The translations under genes were made by a program, and so were the position numbers. A stretch of DNA of 49,124 nucleotides. It comes from Planctomycetota bacterium. GTDB lineage: Bacteria > Planctomycetota > Phycisphaerae > Sedimentisphaerales > Anaerobacaceae. Each line of letters begins with the position of its first letter. The first letter of the stretch is position 1. Shown in pieces: positions 41,500-48,970 of the stretch. The stretch is from assembly GCA_023481165.1 (NCBI GenBank), contig JAMCWO010000151.1, forward strand, positions 1-49,124, written 5' to 3'. The notes under the pieces are model-generated. The model worked only from the letters and a program-made list of their open reading frames with translations, did no database searches and was not told where the DNA came from.

Positions 41500-41913
41500 T
41501 CAGCTCAGAAGCCGCACGAAACGGCTGAACAGACCGCCGGCCAGCGTATGCACCCACCGCTCGTCCGCTGTAACAACCGTGCCGTCGAGTTCAACAGCCA
41601 AGGCCAGATACAGGCTATCGTAAACGGTGCGCTGGGTCGCGATGGCGATGCCCAGGGCGGAAGCCAGCAAGGATACGCTGTCGTGCGCTTCCAGGGGCAT
41701 TGAGAGGAAATGCTCGATCATATCCGAGGCCTCTTGAGCATCGAGTACGCCTCGGGCATGAAGCTTCCAAGCGACATTGCCCACCTCGGCATAGATCAGG
41801 TCCGGAGCGGTCAGCCGGTAACGACCGTCCAGCAGTCGCAGAGCAGCCGACGCGTCCGGCTCCGGCAAGAACCACTTGGCCGCCACGCTGGCGTCCACCA
41901 CGATCGTCTTCAT
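41500..41913 (-). CDS. vapC: VapC-type PIN-domain toxin
   Basis: 137 residues from the ATG at 41913, ATGA-coupled to the antitoxin. MKTIVVDASVAAKWFLPEPD carries the first Asp (D7); YAEVGNVAWKLH supplies the Glu; TVYDSLYLALAVELDGTVVT then ADERW supplies the last acidic residues. A Mg2+-dependent ribonuclease that usually cuts tRNA or rRNA in this family. Lies leftward, unlike the sigma genes around it. Confidence 0.92.
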   Translation of the reverse strand: MKTIVVDASVAAKWFLPEPDASAALRLLDGRYRLTAPDLIYAEVGNVAWKLHARGVLDAQEASDMIEHFLSMPLEAHDSVSLLASALGIAIATQRTVYDSLYLALAVELDGTVVTADERWVHTLAGGLFSRFVRLLS

Positions 41914-42140
41914 CGTTGCCGATCCTGGCGGATGAGGTCGGTGGTATCGGGCAACGCGCGGCCGGCCAGCTTCTTCTGCCACTGGCGCGCCAGTTTTCGG
42001 GCCTCCTTGAAGCCCAGGCCTGCCGCGTGCGTGAGGATCAGCTTGGCTTCCCCCTGGAGACTGCGACCGTGCCGCCGGGCGCGTTCCTTCAGCCGTTTCA
42101 CCGTCTCATCGTCGAGGTCACGTATCAATATCCGGGCCAT
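41910..42140 (-). CDS. vapB: FitA/VapB-type ribbon-helix-helix antitoxin
   Basis: 76 residues from the ATG at 42140 (GGAGAGC upstream). MARILIRDLDDETVKRLKER then ARRHGRSLQGEAKLIL is a ribbon-helix-helix DNA-binding domain. The C-terminal part (ARKLARQWQKKLAGRALPDT) should neutralise the VapC partner. The perfect palindrome at 42161-42177 is a suitable operator. Confidence 0.88.
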   Translation of the reverse strand: MARILIRDLDDETVKRLKERARRHGRSLQGEAKLILTHAAGLGFKEARKLARQWQKKLAGRALPDTTDLIRQDRQR

Positions 42141-42160
42141 ACAAAGCTCTCCATACGTGT

Positions 42161-42177
42161 GCTATCACAATGATAGC
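42161..42177. promoter_or_regulatory. Palindromic operator candidate of vapBC
   Basis: GCTATCA-CAA-TGATAGC, a perfect 7-bp inverted repeat, 20 bases upstream of vapB. FitA/VapB dimers bind short palindromes of this kind. Confidence 0.6.
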
Positions 42178-42369
42178 ATGCGGATGTGCCGCCGTCAAGC
42201 CGCAAGGTGGCCGGCGCAGAGCATCCCGGTCGGAGAAGATCCTGATTCCTTGCGCCCAAAGTCGGCGGGCACAAATGCCGAGGGGAGACCCGGATTTTCT
42301 GTATTGGAGCGGCGGTCCCATTCGTGATAATAGGGAAGAATGATCGTTCCGGAATGTGCGGGGCGGCTG

Positions 42370-42856
42370 ATGATCGAGGATGAACTACTGAAGCTGGGGT
42401 TCAAGCGGGGCCGCGAGGATGCCCTCCGCCGCATCTACGAGAAGTACCTCAACTACCTGCTGAGCGTGGCGATGGTGTTTCTCAATGATGCCTCTGCCGC
42501 CGAAGACATTGTACACGATGTCTTCGTTTCGTTGGCCCAGTCGGCGGACATGTTACGCGTGCCACCACAACGCTAGGTACCCCGCTTCGCTGGAGGAGTT
42601 GAGGGCCGGCATTGAGAAGCATGGCCAAGATTACCAGTGGCTGGTTGAGAACGTCGAGTATCTCGGCGCCGGCAAGAGCATGCGCGACCCCGACGCCCAC
42701 TCCACGGTCCTGGCCTATGACAAGGCCCTGCTGCAGGCCGGCAAGGGCACGCACGCCGTCTTCCGCGACGGCCACGCCTCGTTCATTGAGCCCAAGAGGC
42801 TCTCCCAGTACGGCATCCTTGCGGGGCCCCAAGACACCCGCGTCACACCTCCGTAG
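42370..42856 (+). pseudogene. ECF sigma N-terminus joined to a prepilin C-terminus (out of frame)
   Basis: ATG at 42370 starts MIEDELLKLGFKRGREDALR, and through IVHDVFVSLAQSAD the sequence parallels the intact sigma factor at 43781 (residues 1-60). After QSAD it reads MLRVPPQR and stops at 42576. From about 42557 another frame continues YPASLEELRAGIEK, YQWLVENVEYLGAGKSM and GTHAVFRDGHASFIEPKRLS, to the stop at 42856. This is the C-terminus of a prepilin-like protein with the H-X-FRDGH region. So two genes have been joined and everything between them is missing. The 68-residue sigma fragment lacks region 4 and cannot bind a -35 element. Confidence 0.75.
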
Positions 42857-42876
42857 GGGCGAATAATCATTCGCCC
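42857..42876. repeat. Perfect short hairpin
   Basis: GGGCGAAT-AATC-ATTCGCCC directly after the stop at 42856, flanked by GTAG/GTAC; a short palindromic repeat of a common intergenic type. Confidence 0.6.
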
Positions 42877-42901
42877 GTACCGGGAAGGCCAAATCGCGGC
42901 G

Positions 42902-42930
42902 GAAGGCCGGACCGGCGGAGCCCGGCCTTC
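42902..42930 (+). terminator. Hairpin after the first chimeric sigma locus
   Basis: GAAGGCCGG (42902-42910) pairs with CCGGCCTTC (42922-42930). No T tract follows, but the stem is like those of the terminators at 43609 and 45995. The 42931-43190 stretch shows no gene; a TGCTATTATG extended -10-like element at about 43142 may drive the next one. Confidence 0.5.
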
Positions 42931-43190
42931 CTGATGCGCTCCAGGTCCGTAGAGGCAACCGGGACCCCAAATGCGATGGATCCGCCTTTGGAACCCGACC
43001 TTGTGGTTGCCCTCCCTCAAGCGCGGCGGCACTACGCGCGAAGCAGGGCAGGCACGGGGGCCTGCCCCTGCGAACCTGTTACCAACCACGTCTCCTCGAC
43101 GAAAAAAGCTGTTACTGCACAATAAAGCGGGCGGCCCGGCGTGCTATTATGCGAGAGTGATCATTCTTCTAATGGCGTGAGCGACAGCGA

Positions 43191-43571
43191 ATGCTCGAAG
43201 ATGAATGGCTCAAATGGAAGCTCCGACACGGCAGCCCGGACGCCCTGGCGCGGGTCTACGAGAAGTACATCGATGCGATGCTGACCCTGGCCATGGGCCT
43301 GCTCAACCTCGCCCTATCTGTCGAACACCAGGCATTGGGCCAAAAGACAATCAACGGTGTGCTCTGCGAGGGCATCGAAGCGAAGGGCCCGGACGACTCT
43401 ACGAGGCGGATATGGGTCGCGGTGGAGACCCGCTACCCCATCCTCGTGGAAATCGAGGGTATGAAGGGAGGCATCCGTACTACGGGCACGTTGGACCAGT
43501 TCCGGTGGAATGTGGACCTGTCGGCCGAGGGTGTCGAGCCGGAAATCCCCGCCGGCTATCATCCCTTGTAG
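43191..43571 (+). CDS. Chimera: ECF sigma N-terminus fused in frame to an anti-sigma-type C-terminus
   Basis: 126 residues. Residues 1-43 (MLEDEWLKWKLRHGSPDALA, VYEKYIDAMLTLAMGLLN) parallel the start of the intact sigma factor at 43781. The frame then runs without a stop into GQKTINGVLCEGIEAKGPDD, WVAVETRYPILVEIEGMKG and LSAEGVEPEIPAGYHPL. This second part matches the end of the fusion at 46120 (GRSTINGVAAEGVE..., VEVETNLPVRIEME, EPNIPADY). It probably derives from the periplasmic end of an anti-sigma protein. Sigma regions 2.3 to 4 and the whole membrane part are absent, so neither activity is expected. A terminator closes the unit. It may be a deletion product, an assembly join or a new small protein. 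Confidence 0.65.
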   Translation: MLEDEWLKWKLRHGSPDALARVYEKYIDAMLTLAMGLLNLALSVEHQALGQKTINGVLCEGIEAKGPDDSTRRIWVAVETRYPILVEIEGMKGGIRTTGTLDQFRWNVDLSAEGVEPEIPAGYHPL

Positions 43572-43608
43572 TAGCAGACAACTCACTACACGGAATGACC
43601 TTCACAAC

Positions 43609-43641
43609 GGCCGGGCCGAGGAAAGCCCGGCCTTTTCTTTT
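43609..43641 (+). terminator. Intrinsic terminator after the second sigma chimera
   Basis: GGCCGGGC (43609-43616) pairs with GCCCGGCC (43625-43632), followed by TTTTCTTTT. Confidence 0.85.
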
Positions 43642-43780
43642 GCGCGCCGGACGGACAGCCTTACAATGGCGAGAATCCCGTTCTCGTCATACGAAAACCG
43701 GAGAGCTTGGTGTGCTATAAGAGAAGAAAGATCTTTCCCTGACGTGCAGCGACGCTGCGGGCTGTGGTTCGATGCGTTCA

Positions 43781-44326
43781 ATGCTGGAAGACCGAATACT
43801 GCTCTGGAAGTTCCAACGCGGCAGCCGAGAGGCTCTGCGGCAAATCTACGAAAAGTACAAGAACGACCTGCTGAAACTGGCCGTCTCTCTGGTCACCGAT
43901 GTCAATACGGCCGAGGACGTCGTTCAGGATGTCTTCGTGAGCTTCGCCCAATCGGCGGACACGATCGGCCTGGCGGGCGATCTGCGAAAGTACCTGGTGA
44001 CCTGCGCGGCCAATCGGATTCGCAACCGTCGGCGGGATCTACAACGGCACGAGGCGATCGGTCTCGACGGTGCGGATAGTCTCATCTGCGGCTTTCGCAG
44101 GCCGGAGCAGTGGGCCATACTGAACGAAGAACTTCAGTCGCTCAGCCAGGCGATGGCCCAGATACCGTACGAGCAGCGGGAGGTACTCAACCTCTATATG
44201 CAGGGCGACCTGACGTTCCGGCAGATCGCCGCAATGCAGAACGCCTCGATCAACACAATCCAGGGCCGATACCGGTACGGCATAGCCAAACTGCGGTCCC
44301 TTTTGAATAGCGAGCTCGAAAAATGA
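43781..44326 (+). CDS. ECF sigma factor, intact member of the array
   Basis: 181 residues from the ATG at 43781; an ATG three codons upstream is possible, but the paralogues all begin MLED/MIED. Region 2 covers about 10-75 (REALRQIYEKYKNDLLKLAV, AEDVVQDVFVSFAQSADT, LRKYLVTCAANRIRNRRRD). Region 4 covers about 115-170 (AMAQIPYEQREVLNLYMQGD, FRQIAAMQNASINTIQGRYR). Both halves are complete, unlike the three neighbours that share its N-terminus. The stop overlaps the next start (ATGA), so sigma and anti-sigma are translationally coupled. An extended -10-like GTGCTATAAG lies at about 43710. Confidence 0.92.
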   Translation: MLEDRILLWKFQRGSREALRQIYEKYKNDLLKLAVSLVTDVNTAEDVVQDVFVSFAQSADTIGLAGDLRKYLVTCAANRIRNRRRDLQRHEAIGLDGADSLICGFRRPEQWAILNEELQSLSQAMAQIPYEQREVLNLYMQGDLTFRQIAAMQNASINTIQGRYRYGIAKLRSLLNSELEK

Positions 44327-45972
44327 GACCGGCGGATGACATGAAACGATTCATCGATAAAGCAGCGGTCAGCATCAATCCCCAAGCGGACAAGGCCGTG
44401 CTGGACGTAGTGCTGGCCGCCCAGGAAAAGGCGACAGACAAAACCTCGGCCACCCCCCGGCTGAGCTTGAGGAGTATCGTGATGAGAAGTCCAGTCACGA
44501 AACTGGCCGCAGCCGCGGCGGCTATTGTCGCACTCGCCGTGGCGATCAGTGAGTTCGGATGGACAAACGGGCACGGGAGTACTACGCTGGCAGCCATGGT
44601 CAAGACGATGCAGCGAATGCCCTGGGTGCATTACACGGTTACATCGCTGGCGGGTGGAGGGACTCTCCGCGAGTACTGGCTGGGCGGTTCCTCCGTCCAG
44701 GCCTACAGGTTCCAGGACGGGAAGCTCTCATATCGTCAGGGAAAAGAAGGCATCAAATATACCTTCGACCCACAGAAGAAGGTGGTCTACGCGCGACAGA
44801 GCGAGGACTTGGAGCGGGAGCAGGAATCGGTTCCCGACTCTCCCTCCGCTTTTCTGGAAACGATGCTGCACTGGCTCGACGAGGAAGCGTCAAGTACCAC
44901 CCGTCAGATACGACTTCTCGATGGACGGCAGGTCGAAGTCATCACGGCGGAACTCACACGTGACGGCGTCCTGTGGCGCATCGAGGTGCAAAGAGACGTT
45001 CACCAGAACCTCCTGCTCCGCAGCAGATACGAGAATTGCGCAGATGAGAGCAAGAGTATGGCAATGGAGTGTGACTACCCCACGGAAGGGCCCCGGAGCA
45101 TTTACGATTTGGGCGTTCCGGCGGGAACGGAAGTTGTGTCCCTCTTTCTGCCGCCGGAAGTCTCCGAACTGATCCGGAAGCTCGACACCCTGAGGAAAAC
45201 GCATTTGACGCGGTACGTCGCGATCTCCGTGCCGGCGGGCACAACGCTATTGCCGACATCGTTCACGGGGCGCCGGCCGGAAAGGTACTTCACGAGTAAG
45301 GATGACCAGGTCTCCGCGATCTGGCGCAACGGCGAGGACCGGTGCCAGATACGGGGCTATCTCCCACCGGAGGCGCAGGGAGCGCCGACGATAGAACAGG
45401 TTTCTCAGAATCCGCGGCAAGTAGCCCTCTCCCTGGTTCCCGTCGCAGCCGATATCTTTCGAGCTGGTAGGCACCCCCTCTACCACTTCCAAATTCTCGA
45501 CGGTGCACGAATCCGGTCCGAACGCAAATGGCATCCGGTGGAAACGATCGGGAGTGAGATCTTTCCGGAGCAGATCGGCTGGCCTCAGATCGTCGTTCCC
45601 TCCTGGGGGGACCCCCCGCAATGGAGGATCGATTCGGTCTCTGGAGGCAACGGCGAGGATCTGATTATGATCGAAAGACGCCATGGCACGGTGGAACGGT
45701 GGTTCCTCAATCCGGCGAAGGATTTCCTATGTCAGAAAAATGAGCTTGTGCGCTCTTCCGACGGGACCATTGTCCTCTCGATGGAAATCCTCGAATACGT
45801 CCAAACGCCGAAGGGGCAATGGTATCCGTGCCGGCTCCAGAAGACGGAGTCCGGCCGCGTGAACGGCCAAGACATCCCGGAGACCTTTTCCCGAGACATC
45901 TATCTGCAGGAAGATCCCCAATTCCCGGCGAGCCTCTTCGATCCGAGAAGCCTGCCCAGTGCAGACAAGTGA
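44323..45972 (+). CDS. Putative membrane anti-sigma factor, partner of 43781
   Basis: 549 residues, ATG at 44323 overlapping the sigma stop. The N-terminal 60 residues are cytoplasmic (MKRFIDKAAVSINPQADKAV, LDVVLAAQEKATDKTSA), with one membrane helix (KLAAAAAAIVALAVAISEFG, about 60-79). About 470 periplasmic residues follow, with beta-rich lipoprotein-carrier-like stretches (YTVTSLAGGGTLREYWLGGS, KYTFDPQKKVVYARQSEDLE, GVLWRIEVQRDVHQNLLLRS) that recall the RseB/LolA-type fold. A signal-sensing role outside the membrane is likely. The C-terminus, LQEDPQFPASLFDPRSLPSA, compares loosely with the ends of the two chimeric proteins. Confidence 0.75.
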   Translation: MRPADDMKRFIDKAAVSINPQADKAVLDVVLAAQEKATDKTSATPRLSLRSIVMRSPVTKLAAAAAAIVALAVAISEFGWTNGHGSTTLAAMVKTMQRMPWVHYTVTSLAGGGTLREYWLGGSSVQAYRFQDGKLSYRQGKEGIKYTFDPQKKVVYARQSEDLEREQESVPDSPSAFLETMLHWLDEEASSTTRQIRLLDGRQVEVITAELTRDGVLWRIEVQRDVHQNLLLRSRYENCADESKSMAMECDYPTEGPRSIYDLGVPAGTEVVSLFLPPEVSELIRKLDTLRKTHLTRYVAISVPAGTTLLPTSFTGRRPERYFTSKDDQVSAIWRNGEDRCQIRGYLPPEAQGAPTIEQVSQNPRQVALSLVPVAADIFRAGRHPLYHFQILDGARIRSERKWHPVETIGSEIFPEQIGWPQIVVPSWGDPPQWRIDSVSGGNGEDLIMIERRHGTVERWFLNPAKDFLCQKNELVRSSDGTIVLSMEILEYVQTPKGQWYPCRLQKTESGRVNGQDIPETFSRDIYLQEDPQFPASLFDPRSLPSADK

Positions 45973-45994
45973 CCCTCGGGATGGGATGAATTGC

Positions 45995-46027
45995 AGGCCG
46001 GGCCGGCGGAGGTCCGGCCTTTCTTTT
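45995..46027 (+). terminator. Intrinsic terminator after the anti-sigma gene
   Basis: AGGCCGG (45995-46001) pairs with CCGGCCT (46014-46020), followed by TTCTTTT. Confidence 0.8.
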
Positions 46028-46119
46028 GCGCGGAGAATTGTCGGCCTGAGATATACTAAAGGGGCCTCTCGGACGTGGTACATGGGAAGACGGCCGTTTC
46101 GGGAGTACCGAGGGCGACG

Positions 46120-46728
46120 ATGCTGGAAGATGAATGGCTCAAATGGAAGTTCCGGCGGGGCAGCCGCACGGCGTTGGCGCGGATCTATGAGAAGTACCTG
46201 GATCCGATGCTGACCCTGGCGGTCGGTCTGCTGAACAACACGGCAGAGGCGGAGGATAGTGAGATCTATTGTGAGGGCCAGTTGATCACGATCCACTATT
46301 GGCTGCCTCGGCAGAAAGTGGCCTACAGTATTCGCCCGGACCGGAAACAGTACTGGCGTACCGACTACTCGGATGAGCAAGTGGCCCAGGGAGGCCTAAC
46401 GGACGATCCGAGGTCATGGCTCAGGAAGATCCTGTCCGGTGAATACACCAAGCTGGGGCGCTCCACGATCAATGGCGTGGCCGCCGAGGGCGTCGAGTGC
46501 AAGCTACCGAAGGTGGCCGGCGCAGAGAGCGTCATGCGTCTGCGGGTGGAGGTAGAAACCAATCTGCCGGTGCGGATCGAAATGGAGAGAGTCGGGATGG
46601 AAGAGGGCCAGATGCGGCCGCTCAAGTACGTCATGGAGAACTTCGCATGGGACGCCCAACTCGACGAAAACCTCTTCGAGCCGAACATCCCAGCCGACTA
46701 CACTCCGCGTCCGCGCGAGGAGCTGTGA
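46120..46728 (+). CDS. Chimera: ECF sigma N-terminus fused in frame to a periplasmic-type domain
   Basis: 202 residues from the ATG at 46120. Residues 1-47 (MLEDEWLKWKFRRGSRTALA, IYEKYLDPMLTLAVGLLNNT, AEAED) parallel the intact sigma factor up to its AED. The frame then continues without a break into SEIYCEGQLITIHYWLPRQ, YSIRPDRKQYWRTDYSDEQ, GRSTINGVAAEGVECKLPK and LRVEVETNLPVRIEMERVG. This is a lipoprotein-carrier-like domain of the kind seen at the end of anti-sigma partners. Lost are the rest of the sigma factor and the start and membrane helix of its partner. The first codon environment (CGAGGGCGACG) gives a usable ribosome site. The protein would be cytoplasmic as encoded. Confidence 0.65.
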   Translation: MLEDEWLKWKFRRGSRTALARIYEKYLDPMLTLAVGLLNNTAEAEDSEIYCEGQLITIHYWLPRQKVAYSIRPDRKQYWRTDYSDEQVAQGGLTDDPRSWLRKILSGEYTKLGRSTINGVAAEGVECKLPKVAGAESVMRLRVEVETNLPVRIEMERVGMEEGQMRPLKYVMENFAWDAQLDENLFEPNIPADYTPRPREEL

Positions 46729-46734
46729 ACCGGG

Positions 46735-47017
46735 CAGACTCGGCCAGGGCGACCCGGGATTCAGCTCCGGCGAGTACTTCCATGGCGTGCTGGACGAAAT
46801 TCGCCTCTGGAACGTGGCACGTTCGCCGGAAGAGATCCGGGCGGCGCTGAACACGCCCCTGACCGGTAAAGAACCGGGCCTGGTCGCCTATTGGGACTTC
46901 GACGATGCCGCCAAGGACAAATCCGGCCACGGCAACGACGGCGTCCTAGGCCCCAACGTCCAAACGCTGGCAGATACGACCACCGCCCCGAAGCCCCCGG
47001 GAGACGGAACGAAGTAG
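46735..47017 (+). pseudogene. 3' remnant of a LamG-domain protein
   Basis: Directly after the chimera's stop, a frame without its own start reads LGQGDPGFSSGEYFHGVLDE, IRLWNVARSPEEIRAAL, then GLVAYWDFDDAAKDKSGHGN and ends at 47017. This is the closing part of a LamG/concanavalin-like domain ('G-ideVRiw--ArS-eEI') plus a Pro-rich tail. An internal ATG at 46787 could start 76 residues but has no ribosome site. Only the end of the gene is present. Confidence 0.7.
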
Positions 47018-47130
47018 AGCAAAGCTGGACCCACAGTCCACGGGTGCGGGCGGAATTGGGTGGCATTCCGTGCCGATCTCGGTGACAGGAATCCGCGGCC
47101 AATCGGTACGAGCCGACCGCGCTGGTGTGA

Positions 47131-47214
47131 CAACGGAAAAGGGGAAACCCCGCGCGTGCCAAAAATCTTTTTTTCTCGGGGCGTAAGCGTCACGCCGTGC
47201 TGCACCTCGCGTGT
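47131..47214 (+). repeat. Left copy of an imperfect direct repeat flanking the hydrolase gene
   Basis: Begins CAACGGAAAAGG and ends ACCTCGCGTGT. It aligns with 48845-48933 through AAAAGG, CCCCGCG-GTGC, an A/T block, a GCGTAAG...ACGC hairpin and ACCTCGC-TGT, with several small gaps. Confidence 0.5.
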
Positions 47215-47238
47215 TGATCCGCCTGACGGGATGGAATC

Positions 47239-47273
47239 AACCAGGGAAGATTTTCCGTCATCCTGGTTTTTTT
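47239..47273 (+). terminator. Intrinsic terminator upstream of the hydrolase gene
   Basis: AACCAGG (47239-47245) pairs with CCTGGTT (47262-47268), then a T tract to 47273. Confidence 0.7.
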
Positions 47274-47276
47274 CTG

Positions 47277-47305
47277 TTGACAACTACTATATCCTATAGT
47301 ACTCT
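47277..47305 (+). promoter_or_regulatory. Candidate promoter of the hydrolase gene
   Basis: TTGACA (perfect -35, 47277-47282), 17-base spacer, TACTCT (47300-47305). About 110 bases before the ATG at 47416. Confidence 0.5.
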
Positions 47306-47415
47306 CGTGCATCGTAGATGTGACGAAATCGGTTGAACCGGAGAACAAGGGCATGGATCGACAGTCACTGGACAGTCTCGGGGAATTGCAGCAGAAAAAT
47401 CGACTGGAGGCCCCT

Positions 47416-48642
47416 ATGAAACTGATCTCTCGCAACACACGCGGGATCCTTCCGTCCGTTTGCGTGGCGCTAGGGCTGATGGGCGCCATGGCATTGCCGT
47501 GCGCGGCGCAGGTAAGTGAAGACAAATCTCTCGGCACGGCGGTCCCCGCGCGCGCAACCACGCCAAGCCCGCTGCCCGCGCCTGCCGGCCCCTATAAAGT
47601 TGGGCGAACGGAATTTGACTGGGTGGATACGTCGCGCCCGGACCCCAATAGTCCCAGCGGGCATCGCGAGATCGTTGTTTGGCTTTGGTATCCCGCTTCA
47701 CCCAAAGACGGAGCCGCAACGGCCGAATGGATGCCGGGAAAATGGGGTGAGCTTCTCCTGCCCTACTATCTCAGCAAACAGAAATCGGCAGGACCTTTTC
47801 TTTCCGAAGTTGAGGCAAGGCTCAAGGACCATCCCATCCGTACGATTCGGACGCATGCTTATCCGGATGCTCCCATTCTCCACGGTCAAAAGAAATTTCC
47901 TGTGCTGTTATTTGAACCCGGTTTTGGCATGCTTCCCTTTTTTTATACCACGCTGATGGAAGACTTGGCGAGTCACGGCTACATCGTGGCGGGAACCATT
48001 CCTACCTATTACACCCATTACAACGTATTCTCCAACGGCCGCGTCGTAGACACCTTTATATCAACCCATACCAATTCACATCTCCCCGACTGGACCGGTG
48101 ACATGATCTTCACGCTGAATCAATTGGAGAAGCTGGCTGCCGATGCCAAGAGCCAATTTCATGAGCGGCTGAACTTCATACGAGTAGGCGCATTGGGACA
48201 TTCCTTTGGCGGAGCGGCAAGCGTTCAGGTGGCCAAGGACGACCCTCGGGTGCGCGCCGCCCTCGATCTGGACGGCACGCTGGTTGGCGACGTTGTCGAC
48301 AGCGGCCTCTCGAAGCCTTTTCTTATGTTTGATCATCCTCGTCCCGGTGAAACGAATTATCATCGAGATGCCGTTGTATTTCGCGATGCTAAGCCAGCCT
48401 ATCGGCTGACTCTGGCGGGTTCGACGCATGGTTTTTCGACGGATGGTGGGTTGCTACCCTTTTTCCCGGCGAGTGCAAGAGCTGAGTTAGTGGGAACGAT
48501 TGATCCAGCACGCGCCCTGACCATCACAAAAGCCTATGTCGAAGCTTTCTTTGGGGAATATCTGGAAGGCAAGAAGTCGCCCTTGCTGAATGGTCCCTCG
48601 CCCGAATATCCCGAAATCACCTTCGAAACCAACAAGAAATAG
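47416..48642 (+). CDS. Secreted alpha/beta hydrolase, PAF-acetylhydrolase-like
   Basis: 408 residues from the ATG at 47416, 6 bases after GGAGG; 32 codons of upstream frame are not supported. Signal peptide about 1-32 (ILPSVCVALGLMGAMALPCA). The domain opens with GRTEFDWVDTSRPDPNSP and REIVVWLWYPA, as in the platelet-activating-factor acetylhydrolase/isoform II family. PVLLFEPGFGM forms the oxyanion side. The triad is S263 (GHSFGG), D286 (DLDGTL, or D284) and H338 (STHGFS). It cleaves short ester or lipid substrates outside the cytoplasm; which one is unknown. The gene is visibly more A+T-rich than its neighbours and lies between imperfect direct repeats, so recent acquisition is plausible. 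Confidence 0.85.
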   Translation: MKLISRNTRGILPSVCVALGLMGAMALPCAAQVSEDKSLGTAVPARATTPSPLPAPAGPYKVGRTEFDWVDTSRPDPNSPSGHREIVVWLWYPASPKDGAATAEWMPGKWGELLLPYYLSKQKSAGPFLSEVEARLKDHPIRTIRTHAYPDAPILHGQKKFPVLLFEPGFGMLPFFYTTLMEDLASHGYIVAGTIPTYYTHYNVFSNGRVVDTFISTHTNSHLPDWTGDMIFTLNQLEKLAADAKSQFHERLNFIRVGALGHSFGGAASVQVAKDDPRVRAALDLDGTLVGDVVDSGLSKPFLMFDHPRPGETNYHRDAVVFRDAKPAYRLTLAGSTHGFSTDGGLLPFFPASARAELVGTIDPARALTITKAYVEAFFGEYLEGKKSPLLNGPSPEYPEITFETNKK

Positions 48643-48844
48643 ATGGCAAGGCGACAGGCCGGGCGACCCGGTGCCCGGACAACCAGGGACGCGCCCAAGT
48701 TCCGCGCGCGTCCCGCCGCTATTGGCCACGGTCATGCTTGTACGGTTGCCCATTTTCTGCCGACGCGGGGACGACAGTTCCCCGCCTCCGCGGGGATGAC
48801 AATACTTATGTTGCCCATTGGCGGTCTGACTGTCAACATTTGTG
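48643..48844. other. Gene-free stretch with short palindromes
   Basis: No coding sequence I can support. A REP-like CCCCGCCTCCGCGGGG palindrome lies at about 48780-48795, near a twice-occurring GTTGCCCATT (about 48743 and 48813). Confidence 0.4.
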
Positions 48845-48933
48845 CAACGGTTGAAAAGGTAAAACACCCCGCGTGCGAGAAATTCTTTATTCCTTTGGAC
48901 ACAAGGAGTTACGCGACGTTCGGACCTCGCTTG
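48845..48933 (+). repeat. Right copy of the direct repeat flanking the hydrolase gene
   Basis: Begins CAACGGTTGAAAAGG and ends ACCTCGCTTGT; partner of 47131-47214. Between it and the transposase remnant (48934-48970) nothing is seen. Confidence 0.5.
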
Positions 48934-48970
48934 TACGCAGAATTCCGGCGCGATTCGTGCAACACGGCCT

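Noticed and set aside
46787-47017. The LamG-like frame as an independent 76-residue gene
   Set aside because: The similarity begins about 50 bases before the internal ATG and no ribosome site precedes it, so it is treated as a 3' remnant.
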